In this document: in pieces, positions 44,000 to 53,280 of the stretch
How the letters are laid out: each line of letters opens with the position of its first letter
How positions within the stretch are numbered: position 1 is the first letter of the stretch
Assembly: GCA_020161395.1 (NCBI GenBank)
Contig: JAIUOE010000012.1
Span: forward strand, 44,332 to 108,331
Source: Bacteroidota bacterium
Lineage (GTDB): Bacteria > Bacteroidota > Ignavibacteria > Ignavibacteriales > Ignavibacteriaceae
Direction of reading: 5' to 3'
Length of the DNA stretch: 64,000 nt
Notes under the pieces: model-generated
Databases searched by the model: none
What the model was told of the DNA's origin: nothing
Seen by the model: the letters and a program-made list of their open reading frames with translations, nothing else
Program-made: the position numbers and the translations under genes

Positions 44000-44344
44000 A
44001 TGGAAGAAAAAGCAAAATTCTTTAAAATTCTCTCCGATCCCAACAGATTGCGTATTCTGAAAATGCTTCAGATTAAGCCTTTGTGCGTCTGTGAGATTAC
44101 AGATGTTCTAAGCCTCGCTACTTCGACAGTCTCCCAACACCTGAAATTATTAAAGGAATATGGCTTCATAATAGAGGAAAAGGATGGCAAATGGGTAAAT
44201 TACGAAATTCACCCCAATCCTGCGGATAAGAGAATATCCGCTCTCCTCTCTTCTCTCGATTTTTGGATAGCTGATGAATCCTCCATTCTGAGTGACAGGC
44301 AGAAGGTTTTGCAAACAGACAGAATTACATTGTGTGCCAAATAA
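44000..44344 (+). CDS. arsR: ArsR-family transcriptional repressor
   Basis: A 114-residue winged-helix metalloregulator: EKAKFFKILSDPNRLRILKML, the Cys-pair motif LCVCE (Cys29, Cys31) on the alpha-3 helix that binds As(III), and the recognition helix LATSTVSQHLKLLKEYGFI. A further Cys112 lies near the C-terminus. It is bracketed by two palindromic sites (43976 and 44359), and is first in an arsenic operon, so it almost certainly represses this operon until arsenite binds. Confidence 0.93.
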   Translation: MEEKAKFFKILSDPNRLRILKMLQIKPLCVCEITDVLSLATSTVSQHLKLLKEYGFIIEEKDGKWVNYEIHPNPADKRISALLSSLDFWIADESSILSDRQKVLQTDRITLCAK

Positions 44345-44358
44345 ATATTTATCCATTA

Positions 44359-44376
44359 TTTCGGTAATTAACGAAA
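44359..44376. promoter_or_regulatory. ArsR operator 2
   Basis: TTTCGGTAATTAACGAAA, a copy of operator 1 with one changed base in the left arm and a different centre. It lies between arsR and the arsC-like gene, only 4 bases before the latter's ATG. It could set a second, separately controlled transcript. Confidence 0.7.
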
Positions 44377-44380
44377 CAAT

Positions 44381-45034
44381 ATGAATATCTACCCGAAAAT
44401 TGAACATACCCTTCGCACTGTTTCTGCCGCGGAACGGAATATTTCGTCAGAAAGAAAAGCCCTTTTGAGCAAATTTGCTGAATACATTGCAGAAAGACGA
44501 GTCGAGGACAAGCCCGTTAATCTGATTTTTATTTGTACACACAATTCAAGACGGAGTCACCTCTCACAGATCTGGGCTCAGTTTTTTGCTTCGTTTTACG
44601 ATGTGGAAGAGGTTTTCTGTTATTCGGGAGGTACAGAAGCAACAGCTTTTAACCCGAGAGCAGTTAACTGCCTTAAGGAACAAGGATTTATAATTACCTC
44701 CGAAATTGACGATGCGAATCCTGTTTATTCCGTTGCATTTTCGGATGAACGGGAACCGGTTCACTGTTTCTCAAAGGTCTATGATCACCCTGAAAATCCG
44801 GTGAAAGATTTTGCAGCAGTAATGACCTGTTCCGATGCCGATGAAGCATGTCCTTTTATCCCGGGAGCTGAAAAGAGATTCCCCGTACGATATGAAGACC
44901 CGAAAAAGTTTGATGACACCCCTCTTGAATCAGAAAAGTATTACGAAAAATCCATTCAGATAGCATCTGAAATGAGTTATCTGTTCTCAAAATCAGCCAC
45001 CCTTATAAGTGGTAATAACCAAGGAAAAATATGA
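44381..45034 (+). CDS. ArsC-type arsenate reductase / LMW phosphatase-like
   Basis: A 217-residue low-molecular-weight protein tyrosine phosphatase-fold protein. The active loop is ICTHNSRRSH (Cys52, Arg58), then Cys80 and Cys97, and the motif VMTCSDADEACPFIPGAEKRF, which marks the Bacteroidota-type arsenate reductases of this fold. It would reduce arsenate to arsenite for export. Its N-terminal 45 residues precede the catalytic fold. It overlaps the next gene by 4 bases. Ribosome site is weak because the operator sits there. Confidence 0.85.
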   Translation: MNIYPKIEHTLRTVSAAERNISSERKALLSKFAEYIAERRVEDKPVNLIFICTHNSRRSHLSQIWAQFFASFYDVEEVFCYSGGTEATAFNPRAVNCLKEQGFIITSEIDDANPVYSVAFSDEREPVHCFSKVYDHPENPVKDFAAVMTCSDADEACPFIPGAEKRFPVRYEDPKKFDDTPLESEKYYEKSIQIASEMSYLFSKSATLISGNNQGKI

Positions 45035-45279
45035 CAAACATTAAAGTTTACGGCAGTGGATGCGCCAATTGTAAAAAACTCGAACAACTTTGTTACGATG
45101 CAGTCGCAGAAATGAATATTAACGCGAACATCGAAAAAGTTACCGACCTTATGGAGATAATGAAATCGGGAATTATGTCAACCCCCGGTCTGGAAATCAA
45201 TGGCAAAATAGTCTCCACGGGTAAATTGCCAACCAAGGAAACTCTAAAACACTGGATAATCGAAAACAGCCCTCAATAA
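45031..45279 (+). CDS. Small thioredoxin-like redox protein
   Basis: An 82-residue protein with the mini-thioredoxin/MTH895 fold. The active site is GSGCANCKK (Cys11 and Cys14), and the rest follows the alpha/beta thioredoxin order with STPGLEINGKIVSTGKLP as the cis-Pro side. In arsenic operons such proteins deliver electrons or hold arsenite. It overlaps both neighbours by 4 and 1 bases. Confidence 0.87.
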   Translation: MTNIKVYGSGCANCKKLEQLCYDAVAEMNINANIEKVTDLMEIMKSGIMSTPGLEINGKIVSTGKLPTKETLKHWIIENSPQ

Positions 45280-46292
45280 TGAATAAAAAACTGTATGCAA
45301 TCCCCTTTGCAGTAATTCTTTGGGGTTTGATCTACTTTAACCTGACCCCCGTCACGGACTTCATCGTTTATGATGTGGCAGGGTTGGAGAAAGGTACACG
45401 ACTTACTTCCGCCATTCATTTTTTTATTTATGAAGTGCCCAAAGTTTTGCTGCTCCTGACAATAGTTGTTTTTGTTGTGGGCATCATAAGATCGTGGTTC
45501 TCACCTGAACGGACACGAAAACTTCTTGGCGGGAAAAAACAGTTCATTGGGAATATAATGGCAAGCCTGCTCGGAGTTGTTACCCCTTTCTGTTCATGTT
45601 CTGCGATTCCCCTGTTTCTCGGTTTTATTGAAAGTGGTGTCCCTCTCGGTGTAACATTCTCATTTCTGATCTCAGCACCAATGGTGAACGAAGTTGCCGT
45701 AGTCCTTCTCTTTGGGCTTTTCGGCTGGAAAACCGCTCTGATTTATGTAACCACGGGACTTTTCATTGCTATCTTTTCAGGATTTATCATTGGAAAGCTG
45801 GGACTCGAGAAATATGTTGAAGGCTGGGTTTACCAAATAAAAACAAACAACGGTGAACTCGAGAATGAAAAGCTCTCTCTTACCGAAAGAATCGAAAAAG
45901 GTATCGAAGCTGTAAAGGAGATTGTTGCAAAAGTCTGGGTATATGTTGTTATCGGAATTGCAGTAGGAGCGGGCATACATGGATATGTACCCGAAGATTT
46001 TATGGCATCATTCATGGGAAAATCAGCCTGGTGGTCGGTTCCACTTTCAGTACTGATAGGAATACCAATGTACTCAAATGCTGCCGGAATCATCCCGGTT
46101 GTGCAGGCACTTTTAGAAAAGGGCGCCTCCCTTGGTACAGTGCTCGCCTTTATGATGTCGGTAATTGCACTCTCACTGCCTGAGATGATTATCCTTAAAA
46201 AGGTTCTTAAAATTCAACTTATTCTCACCTTTATTGGTGTTGTCGGCACCGGAATAATGCTGACAGGATTTTTATTCAACTTGATTTTTTAA
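45279..46292 (+). CDS. ArsP-like permease (organoarsenical/metalloid efflux)
   Basis: A 337-residue membrane protein of the SO_0444/ArsP permease family. Eight or more hydrophobic helices; the signature TPFCSCSAIPLFLGF with Cys105 and Cys107, and APMVNEVAVVLLFG. ArsP exports trivalent organoarsenicals; relatives may carry other metalloid or cadmium-type substrates. The start codon shares its A with the last base of the thioredoxin gene, so the genes are coupled. Confidence 0.82.
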   Translation: MNKKLYAIPFAVILWGLIYFNLTPVTDFIVYDVAGLEKGTRLTSAIHFFIYEVPKVLLLLTIVVFVVGIIRSWFSPERTRKLLGGKKQFIGNIMASLLGVVTPFCSCSAIPLFLGFIESGVPLGVTFSFLISAPMVNEVAVVLLFGLFGWKTALIYVTTGLFIAIFSGFIIGKLGLEKYVEGWVYQIKTNNGELENEKLSLTERIEKGIEAVKEIVAKVWVYVVIGIAVGAGIHGYVPEDFMASFMGKSAWWSVPLSVLIGIPMYSNAAGIIPVVQALLEKGASLGTVLAFMMSVIALSLPEMIILKKVLKIQLILTFIGVVGTGIMLTGFLFNLIF

Positions 46293-46308
46293 CTAACAGG
46301 AACTTGTG

Positions 46309-47391
46309 ATGAGCTCTCTGACAAAAAAACTCTCTTTCCTCGACCGTTTTTTAACCCTTTGGATATTCCTTGCGATGGGAATCGGGGTTGCCTCGGGATA
46401 TTTATTTCCCTCTGTCGTTGATTTTTGGAATTCATACCAAAGTGGAACAACTAATATCCCAATAGCCATCGGGCTCATCCTGATGATGTACCCTCCACTG
46501 GCAAAGGTCAAGTACGAAGAGCTTCCTGATGTTTTCAGGAATATTAGAGTGTTGATACTCTCACTCGTTCAAAACTGGATAATCGGTCCCGTATTGATGT
46601 TTGTTCTGGCGATAGTTTTTCTGCCTGATCATCCCCACTACATGGCAGGTCTGATAATGATAGGACTTGCAAGATGTATCGCCATGGTTATCGTCTGGAA
46701 TGAACTCGCAAAAGGTGATACAGAATATGCCGCGGGACTTGTTGCGTTCAATTCAATTTTCCAAATTCTTTTTTTCTCACTCTATGCATGGGTATTTTTA
46801 ACGGTTCTTCCCGAATGGTTTGGATTGCAGACATTCAAGGTGAACATAACAATTGGACAAATTGCGGAAAGCGTTCTGATTTATCTCGGAATCCCCTTTT
46901 TTGCAGGTATGATAACGAGATTTGCCGGATTAATAACTTTCGGAAAAGAGTGGTATGAAAAAAAGTTTATTCCCAAAATAAGTCCAATTACACTAATTGC
47001 ACTGCTTTTTACGATCATGGTCATGTTTTCCCTGAAAGGGGAATATATTGTGAAAATCCCCCTCGATGTTGTTAGAATTGCAATCCCGTTAATTATTTAT
47101 TTTGTAATCATGTTTTTTGTATCTTTTTACATGGGTAAAAGGATAGGTGCTGACTACTCAAAAACGGCAACACTCTCATTTACAGCCGCAAGTAACAATT
47201 TTGAACTTGCAATTGCAGTTGCAATAGCTGTTTTTGGTATCCATTCAGGTGAGGCTTTCGCTGCTGTGATCGGACCCCTGGTAGAGGTTCCCGTACTTAT
47301 TGGTCTGGTAAATGTCTCTCTTTGGTTCCAAAAGAAGTATTTTGGTGAAGTGGAAGAAGGAACCGTCAAGGCTCCGGATGTGTGTCCCTGA
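46309..47391 (+). CDS. acr3: Arsenite efflux transporter ACR3
   Basis: A 360-residue transporter of the ACR3 type (not ArsB). Ten predicted helices; the motif [15 protein letters not shown] with the Cys needed for As(III) transport, and [20 protein letters not shown] with the discontinuous helix of the BART fold. I use the ATG at 46309 (a GTG is directly before it) with ACAGGAA six bases upstream. It is the main arsenite exporter. Both ACR3 and the ArsP-like permease are present in the operon. Confidence 0.92.
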   Translation: MSSLTKKLSFLDRFLTLWIFLAMGIGVASGYLFPSVVDFWNSYQSGTTNIPIAIGLILMMYPPLAKVKYEELPDVFRNIRVLILSLVQNWIIGPVLMFVLAIVFLPDHPHYMAGLIMIGLARCIAMVIVWNELAKGDTEYAAGLVAFNSIFQILFFSLYAWVFLTVLPEWFGLQTFKVNITIGQIAESVLIYLGIPFFAGMITRFAGLITFGKEWYEKKFIPKISPITLIALLFTIMVMFSLKGEYIVKIPLDVVRIAIPLIIYFVIMFFVSFYMGKRIGADYSKTATLSFTAASNNFELAIAVAIAVFGIHSGEAFAAVIGPLVEVPVLIGLVNVSLWFQKKYFGEVEEGTVKAPDVCP

Positions 47392-47415
47392 AAATAATTT
47401 AACAGAGATTTGTAT

Positions 47416-48327
47416 ATGTCCCATAATCATTCCCACGGTCATTCTCACACTCATGTTTCGGGAGAAACCCGGGAGAAGAACCTCTTTATAACGATTGCCT
47501 TAAACTTTCTGATAACGATTGTCCAGATTGCAGGGGGCATCATCTCAGGAAGCCTTGCCCTTCTCTCGGATGCCCTGCATAATCTGAGTGATGGTGTCGC
47601 ATTGGTTATTGCTTATATTGCGATGAGACTTAGTAAGAGACCCAAATCTTTTAAGTATACTTTCGGAATGAAGAGGGCAGAAGTGCTGGCTGCAATTTTT
47701 AACGCAAGCAGCTTGATAATTATCAGTTTCTTTTTGATAAAGGAGGCTATAGAAAGATTCAGCAATCCTGAACCCATAAAGGGCACTCTTATGCTCGTAG
47801 TGGCATCGGTTGGTCTGGCTGCCAACTTTGCAGGTATCATGCTCTTGAAAGCAGGTTCAAAAGACAACATTAACATCCGCTCTGCTTATTTTCACCTGCT
47901 GAGTGATACAATCTCAAGTGTAGCAGTTATTATCGGAGCAGTCTTCATCATCTTTTTTCAGATTTACTGGATCGATCCTGTCCTCACCATACTTATTTCG
48001 CTTTACATCCTAAATGAAACTTTCAAAATCGTTAAAGAGGCTGTGGATATGGTCATGATGTCTTCACCCGCGGACATCGATATTTCAGAAATTAAGAAGC
48101 TACTCGAGGCATTGCCCCTGGTTCAGAATATCCACCATGTCCACATCTGGCGATTAAATGAAAAAGAAACCCATTTTGAAGCTCATATCGAAGTGGATGA
48201 TATGACTGTGGCAGAATCGACCGAAATGCAGAAGGAGATAGAACACCTGCTGCACGATAAATTTGAAATAAATCACACTACACTCCAGTTCGAGTGTAAT
48301 AAATGTGACAATAAATCGATGATATAG
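47416..48327 (+). CDS. CDF-family zinc/cation efflux protein
   Basis: A 303-residue cation diffusion facilitator. The N-terminus is His-rich (SHNHSHGHSHTHVS), helix motifs SLALLSDALHNLSDG and SAYFHLLSDTISS hold the Asp/His metal sites, and the C-terminal cytoplasmic domain includes NIHHVHIWRLNEKETHFEAH. The ATG at 47416 is used; a TTG at 47410 would add two residues. It exports Zn2+ or similar ions. It follows acr3 by 24 bases, so it may be part of the ars transcript. Confidence 0.9.
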   Translation: MSHNHSHGHSHTHVSGETREKNLFITIALNFLITIVQIAGGIISGSLALLSDALHNLSDGVALVIAYIAMRLSKRPKSFKYTFGMKRAEVLAAIFNASSLIIISFFLIKEAIERFSNPEPIKGTLMLVVASVGLAANFAGIMLLKAGSKDNINIRSAYFHLLSDTISSVAVIIGAVFIIFFQIYWIDPVLTILISLYILNETFKIVKEAVDMVMMSSPADIDISEIKKLLEALPLVQNIHHVHIWRLNEKETHFEAHIEVDDMTVAESTEMQKEIEHLLHDKFEINHTTLQFECNKCDNKSMI

Positions 48328-48342
48328 CTTTAGCGGGACGAA

Positions 48343-48756
48343 TTGACGGATCAAAAATTTTCGAATCCTTTTGTAATCGATGAAATTCCCCGGGCAAAGG
48401 GAATCTACCTTCTCGAAATGGAACTCCCGTTGGATACGGAAATTGAGATCGGGAAAAATGGTTCTTATCTTTTCAGGTCAGGTTGTTACTACTACACGGG
48501 AAGCGCTTTTGGTCCCGGAGGGCTACGGGGAAGACTTTCACACCATCTTAGACCAGCTTCAAAACCTCACTGGCATATCGACAGATTGAAAGAACATGCC
48601 ATCATTACAAACATCTCGGTTTTTCATGCTGACCGTGATTTTGAACACGAACTGGCAATGAGGCTGGCTAAAGAATTCCAGGTACCAGTGCCGGGATTTG
48701 GCTCGTCAGGCTGTAATTGCCCCGCACATCTTTTCTACCGTGTGAAGGAAAACTGA
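48343..48756 (+). CDS. DUF123 GIY-YIG-like nuclease
   Basis: A 137-residue protein of the DUF123 family: GIYLLEMELP, CYYYTGSAFGPGGLRGRLSHHLR with the GIY-YIG-like core and a conserved KPHWHID. The family is predicted to be a metal-dependent endonuclease. TTG start at 48343, with a GGGA purine site 7 bases upstream, 15 bases after the CDF gene. Its end overlaps the convergent hypothetical gene by 22 bases. Confidence 0.82.
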   Translation: MTDQKFSNPFVIDEIPRAKGIYLLEMELPLDTEIEIGKNGSYLFRSGCYYYTGSAFGPGGLRGRLSHHLRPASKPHWHIDRLKEHAIITNISVFHADRDFEHELAMRLAKEFQVPVPGFGSSGCNCPAHLFYRVKEN

Positions 48757-49199
48757 TACTTCGTTCCTTCAGAATCTCTTCTTACCAGAAGTCCCATCAA
48801 TATTTCATCTTTCATGTAGGTAAAGTATGTTGTCCCCTCTGCGGGATTTTTCATCCCTGAAAAGATAAAACCATTCTCTTTTGCGGCAGTAATATACGCC
48901 TCCCATCTGTTGTGATTCTTTGTGTACTCAATCACGGTGTACATGTCGTTTTTGAGATCCTGAAAGACTCCAACAAAATAGTCATCGCTTTCGAGGGGTG
49001 ACTCGAAAACAAGCCGGAATCCGTTTGTATCGCTGTCTTCTGTATTCAAATAAAACCCTTTACCGGCCATCTCACTTTTTATTAGGGAAGTATCACTCTT
49101 GAAATTGAGTAATTTCATCATCTCACCATACGACAAATATTGCCCAAACGATGGCATACAAACCAAAAATAATATTACTGCAAAGTATCTTGAAAACAT
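48735..49199 (-). CDS. Hypothetical exported protein
   Basis: A 154-residue protein with a signal peptide (MFSRYFAVILFLVCMPSFG, cleavage near residue 20). The mature part is mixed alpha/beta with no motif I recognise; DDYFVGVFQDLKNDMYTVIEY and NHNRWEAYITAAKENGFI are its best-conserved-looking stretches. It ends inside the convergent DUF123 gene (22-base overlap). No operon partner. Confidence 0.6.
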   Translation of the reverse strand: MFSRYFAVILFLVCMPSFGQYLSYGEMMKLLNFKSDTSLIKSEMAGKGFYLNTEDSDTNGFRLVFESPLESDDYFVGVFQDLKNDMYTVIEYTKNHNRWEAYITAAKENGFIFSGMKNPAEGTTYFTYMKDEILMGLLVRRDSEGTKYQFSFTR

Positions 49200-49353
49200 C
49201 GGTGCTCATAAATAGTTGTTGTATCTTCACCCGCAAATTTAATTGAATCAGAATGTGTCTTTAATGTAAAATTTCATCACCTTCCAAAAATCAATTATTA
49301 GCAAATAATTTATTATATTTGAATTCCAATAATTGCTCGTATAAGGAAAAGAC

Positions 49354-50790
49354 ATGCAGAAGAGAAAATTAGGAAAAACCGGTATTGAAGTCCCGGTTTT
49401 TGGGTTTGGCGGGTACCGGATCGATAAAAGAGTCCGTTCTCACGCAGAAGCCCTAAGAAAAGCTCTCGTCTCCGGTATCAATTTTATAGATACTTCGACA
49501 AATTATTCCGACGGAAACAGCGAACTTCTGATTGGCGAAGTCCTGAAGGAGATAGAGGAGTCTTCCGATTCAAAAAGAGTCAATTTTGTAATTTCTTCCA
49601 AAGCCGGTTACATTCAGGGGAAAAATCTCGACAACCTCAAACGAAGAGAGGCAAAAGGCTCACCTTATCCCGAGATAATCAATTGTTCTCCCGATCTGAA
49701 ACACTGCATTCATCCCGAATTTCTTAAAGATCAGATCACCGAATCACTCAAGAGACTCGACTGTGGCTACCTGGACATCTTCTTTCTGCACAATCCTGAA
49801 TATTTCCTGATGTACTCTACCGAGAGAGACCAAAGCAAACTCCGCAAAGAATATTACGGAAGACTAAGAGCAGCCTTTGAGCATCTCGAGGAAGAGATTA
49901 AAGCCGGCAGAATCAGAAGCTATGGTATCTCCTCCAACACCTTCGGACAACAGAGTTTCCACCGTCACTTCACTTCACTCGAAGAAATACTAAAAATTTC
50001 CCCCGCCGGGAAAAATGATGCCGGCGTATCTGTTATTCAGCTTCCCTTGAATCTGACTGAAAAGGATGGACTGACTCTGGTAAATCAGGCGGAAAACGGG
50101 AAAAGCGTCATCAAACTTGCAGCCAAACATGAGCTCGGTGTTGTTATCAACAGACCTCTCAATGCAATCGTGAACAACCGGATTGAAAGACTGACTGACT
50201 TCAGCATGGACGGCAGTTATAACATTAAAGACCTGCAGAGTTGTTTCAGAAATGTGGATACACTCGCCGAAAACATTTACCACGAAGTTAAAAGGCTGAC
50301 CCGGACAGGATACGACAAGTATCTTGATCTGAAGGACTCTTTCGGCATGGCAAAATTCCTGATGAAAAATTTCGACGATCTCGATAATCCCGTATCATTG
50401 AACGATCTTGTAGAGTTTTATATAAATCCAAGAATCAGAATCATTAAATCAACCGTGATCGAGAATGAATTGATGCCTCCGATCGTGGCGGAACTCGCAC
50501 AAAACTTCCTGTCCGAGATGAGGAAATTTCTCCATATTCTTAATACAATAGTTATTGCAAAATATAACATGAACAACATGAAACTTCATGGTATGCTGAA
50601 TAACTACCTGCCGCAGAATCTAAGAGGTGTTTCACTCGGCAGCAAGGCACTCGTGATGACTGCATCACTCCCGTATGTCTCTTCGGTTTTGGTTGGCATG
50701 AGGCAGCCTGCTTATGTGGATGAGGTTATTTCCATTTCGGATGAGATTCCGGTTCCGGATCCTGAAGCATTCTGGTTTATGGAGAGGTAA
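49354..50790 (+). CDS. Aldo/keto reductase with C-terminal extension
   Basis: A 478-residue protein. The first about 230 residues form the AKR barrel with the catalytic tetrad: Asp in DTSTNYSD, Tyr in NYSD, Lys in SSKAGY and His in LHNPEY. NADPH-dependent reduction of aldehydes or ketones is the family function. The C-terminal half is unusual: it lacks a normal second barrel half and contains RIERLTDFSMDGSYNIKDLQSCFRNV and a helical region, with the last residues (SVLVGMRQPAYVDEVI) returning to the AKR pattern. Thus there is a large insertion. AAGGAAAAGAC precedes the ATG. It is upstream of the carotenoid operon but reads the other way. Confidence 0.8.
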   Translation: MQKRKLGKTGIEVPVFGFGGYRIDKRVRSHAEALRKALVSGINFIDTSTNYSDGNSELLIGEVLKEIEESSDSKRVNFVISSKAGYIQGKNLDNLKRREAKGSPYPEIINCSPDLKHCIHPEFLKDQITESLKRLDCGYLDIFFLHNPEYFLMYSTERDQSKLRKEYYGRLRAAFEHLEEEIKAGRIRSYGISSNTFGQQSFHRHFTSLEEILKISPAGKNDAGVSVIQLPLNLTEKDGLTLVNQAENGKSVIKLAAKHELGVVINRPLNAIVNNRIERLTDFSMDGSYNIKDLQSCFRNVDTLAENIYHEVKRLTRTGYDKYLDLKDSFGMAKFLMKNFDDLDNPVSLNDLVEFYINPRIRIIKSTVIENELMPPIVAELAQNFLSEMRKFLHILNTIVIAKYNMNNMKLHGMLNNYLPQNLRGVSLGSKALVMTASLPYVSSVLVGMRQPAYVDEVISISDEIPVPDPEAFWFMER

Positions 50791-50815
50791 TCTTCGGGAG
50801 ATTGACAATTCCTGA

Positions 50816-51535
50816 TTAATGTCTGTGGCTGAGTATCTCTTCTTTTGAGAGCCCTTTTTCTCTTATTTTATAGAGTCTCCACCATGGTACAGCCGGATAA
50901 CTGTGGTGCTCATAGTGGTAACCAAAAAAATAACAGGTGAGCATCGCAACAAGATGGTTTTTTACCTGTGATCTCGCATTGTGCGGTTTCATCTCTTCTG
51001 TATGCGGATATTTATGCGGAAGATATGTACCAAAATAAAAAAGTTGAAGTGTCCCCAGAAATGCCGGCACCACCCAAAACAGAATAATACTCGCCTCGGA
51101 AAACCATATCTTAAGAATATTATATAACGCCGCCATCACTATAATCTGCCAAACCGTAGTGTATCTGATCATGAATGTTCCCCACCACACCCAAAAGTTT
51201 TGTGATTTCACATTAAAATCGGGATCCCGCTCACTCCCGGGAAACCGGTGATGGTCGAAATGGTGCGCTATTAAACGATTGTAAGACATCCCCGCAAAGA
51301 GAAATGTTGCCAGATACCCTGTAATTTTGTTCAGTGTCTTGTTGCTGCTCACCGTTCCGTGCATTGCATCATGACCCGTGATGAACAATCCTGTGTAGAG
51401 ATACGACTGGATAATAATGTGCAGGTAAAAAAACGGAGATAACGGATCGGGAGTGGTGTAGTTCAGAAGATAAAAAAGGTGTGATCCCCATAATGCAATA
51501 ATGAGGAAGGCGACGACTATCCCTTTATTCGACAT
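50816..51535 (-). CDS. crtW: Beta-carotene ketolase CrtW-like
   Basis: A 239-residue membrane di-iron oxygenase of the CrtW family: YTGLFITGHDAMHGTV, AHHFDHHRFPG and LPHKYPH, and FGYHYEHHSYPAVPWWRLYKI, i.e. the His boxes of the fatty-acid-desaturase-type superfamily. It adds a 4-keto group to a beta-ring. It is the last gene of the leftward carotenoid operon, adjoining cruF with no gap. Together with the monocyclic products expected here it would keto-modify a gamma-carotene-type ring. Confidence 0.85.
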   Translation of the reverse strand: MSNKGIVVAFLIIALWGSHLFYLLNYTTPDPLSPFFYLHIIIQSYLYTGLFITGHDAMHGTVSSNKTLNKITGYLATFLFAGMSYNRLIAHHFDHHRFPGSERDPDFNVKSQNFWVWWGTFMIRYTTVWQIIVMAALYNILKIWFSEASIILFWVVPAFLGTLQLFYFGTYLPHKYPHTEEMKPHNARSQVKNHLVAMLTCYFFGYHYEHHSYPAVPWWRLYKIREKGLSKEEILSHRH

Positions 51536-52186
51536 CTATTTTACCAGAATCATTTCAAGCATCAGGAAGAAAAGGAACTGAATCAGAACGAGAAAAATCG
51601 GGAGGTCATGCTTTGGTTTTTGCCTGATGAAAAAATATCCGAGAGCACTAATAGCAGCAATAACGAACCAGGCAATGTAATTTTGAAACGGTATCTTGTC
51701 GTTCATCCAATTCCAGTACCCCAGGTGCATCGCAACAGGTTCCATTACAAAATCAAATGCCACGGTTGCAGTTGCCGCCAGAAACACCAGTGCTGCTACA
51801 TTTGCTGTCGCTTTTGTGAGTGCGGAAACGATCGCATAAATAATCATAACCCAGTTAATTCCAATGATAACAGGAACACCAAAAAGCTTTGGTCCAAGTG
51901 TGTCACCGTAAGTGTAGTTTCCAAATACGGCTCCGGTGGCTACACCGGTAACTTCAAGTGAAAATGTGAGAATAAAAGTTGCAACCGCCCAAATTATTAC
52001 TTTTTTGTTCCAGTCACTCTTTGTCAAATATATGACAAAGGCGACAGAAAGAAGGAGCGTAATGGGAGTCAGGTCTTTCATTAACGGCAGAAAATTCTCG
52101 AGGGAATGCCCGAGAATTCCAACAGAATAGAAAAAGGCGAGCAATATCGCTCCGCCGTATTTCTTTATAAAGTTCTGCCTTTCCAT
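51536..52186 (-). CDS. cruF: CruF-like carotenoid 1',2'-hydratase
   Basis: A 216-residue integral membrane protein of the DUF422/CruF family, with six or seven helices and the conserved ATVAFDFVMEPVAMHLGYWNW and LEVTGVATGAVFGNYTYGD blocks. CruF hydrates the end of gamma-carotene-type chains at C-1', producing the tertiary hydroxyl that CruC glycosylates. Overlaps the next gene upstream by 22 bases. Confidence 0.85.
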   Translation of the reverse strand: MERQNFIKKYGGAILLAFFYSVGILGHSLENFLPLMKDLTPITLLLSVAFVIYLTKSDWNKKVIIWAVATFILTFSLEVTGVATGAVFGNYTYGDTLGPKLFGVPVIIGINWVMIIYAIVSALTKATANVAALVFLAATATVAFDFVMEPVAMHLGYWNWMNDKIPFQNYIAWFVIAAISALGYFFIRQKPKHDLPIFLVLIQFLFFLMLEMILVK

Positions 52187-53280
52187 TCAATAATGCCTGT
52201 TTTCGTGAAATAAAGAGAACGCCAACCCGTAAAATACATAATTATCATCTGAATCGGGTGACAAAAAACTTCGATTACCGGATTTGAATGGCTTATTCGA
52301 CTCGTAAACCATCTTGAAAGCAAAGTTAATAAAACGGGTGCCAACCATATTGTATTGAAGAACACAAACACGAACGGCATTAGGTACACCAGAACGAAAA
52401 ATGTGATCATTATAACAAACAGTACCGCTGAAATATCGAATCCGGCGTAAAAATTCTTTGTGAATCCCCTGATTGATGACAAAAATCCGGAATACATTCT
52501 GCACCTTATTACATCGCCTCCCAGCGCTGTCATCATCCTCATGCCTGACCGTTTTATCAGACGGGCAAGTTCCATATCCTCTACCACTTTGTCGCGCACA
52601 GCGGTGTGACCACCTGTTGCCGAATATGCGTTCCGGGTCATTAAAATAAACTGACCGTTTGCAGCAACAAATTTTGATGATTTCGATTTGTAAACCTGCT
52701 TCAAAGGTAAAAAATTTAACAGGAGCCAGTTCATCAAGGGTATAACAAGAGCTGAACCAAAGCTGTTCAACAACTGGGTCGGGAAAACCGAAAACATCGA
52801 CAGGTTAAACTTTTTCAGCGTATTTAAAGCAATTTCTGCGGCATCCTCCCTCAAAATGACATCAGCATCGATAAACAACAAATACTCTCCTTTGGCTTCC
52901 TCTGAAAGCTGGTGACAAGCCCAATTCTTTCCGAGCCATCCCTTTGGCAAGTACTTGCCTCGAAGAGTTTTCACCCTGTCATCTTCTGCGGCAATTTCTG
53001 CGACAATTTCACCCGTTCTGTCATCGGAATTGTCATCAAGCACCATCACCTCAATGTTTCGATGATTTTGGTTCAGGCAGTTTCTTAAACATTTTTCGAT
53101 ATTCTCCTCTTCATTACGGGCGGGAATCAAAATCGAGAGAAACGGGAGCGGCTCTTTATTTCCCAGGGAACCAAGATTTTTCCCGGGAACCGGTGCCGTC
53201 AGTAAATTATATAGACTCACTAAGAAGGTGATGAATGCAAAAACTGTGACTACAGAGAAGAGAATCAGTTCAAAGATCAC
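52165..53280 (-). CDS. cruC: CruC-like carotenoid glycosyltransferase (GT2)
   Basis: A 371-residue family 2 glycosyltransferase with an N-terminal membrane helix (about 3-28) and three more at the end. SILIPARNEEENIEKCL and LLFIDADVIL (DxD metal site) and the VVEDMELARLIKRSG block are typical of the GT2 CruC. It transfers a sugar to the hydroxyl introduced by CruF. Start is GTG, overlapping the acyltransferase stop (GTGA). Other GT2 functions are possible. Confidence 0.8.
   Translation of the reverse strand: MIFELILFSVVTVFAFITFLVSLYNLLTAPVPGKNLGSLGNKEPLPFLSILIPARNEEENIEKCLRNCLNQNHRNIEVMVLDDNSDDRTGEIVAEIAAEDDRVKTLRGKYLPKGWLGKNWACHQLSEEAKGEYLLFIDADVILREDAAEIALNTLKKFNLSMFSVFPTQLLNSFGSALVIPLMNWLLLNFLPLKQVYKSKSSKFVAANGQFILMTRNAYSATGGHTAVRDKVVEDMELARLIKRSGMRMMTALGGDVIRCRMYSGFLSSIRGFTKNFYAGFDISAVLFVIMITFFVLVYLMPFVFVFFNTIWLAPVLLTLLSRWFTSRISHSNPVIEVFCHPIQMIIMYFTGWRSLYFTKTGIIEWKGRTL

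Noticed and set aside
49293..49310. AATTATT/AATAATT inverted repeat upstream of the aldo/keto reductase
   Set aside because: Entirely A/T, short and in an AT-rich promoter region, so chance is a good explanation.
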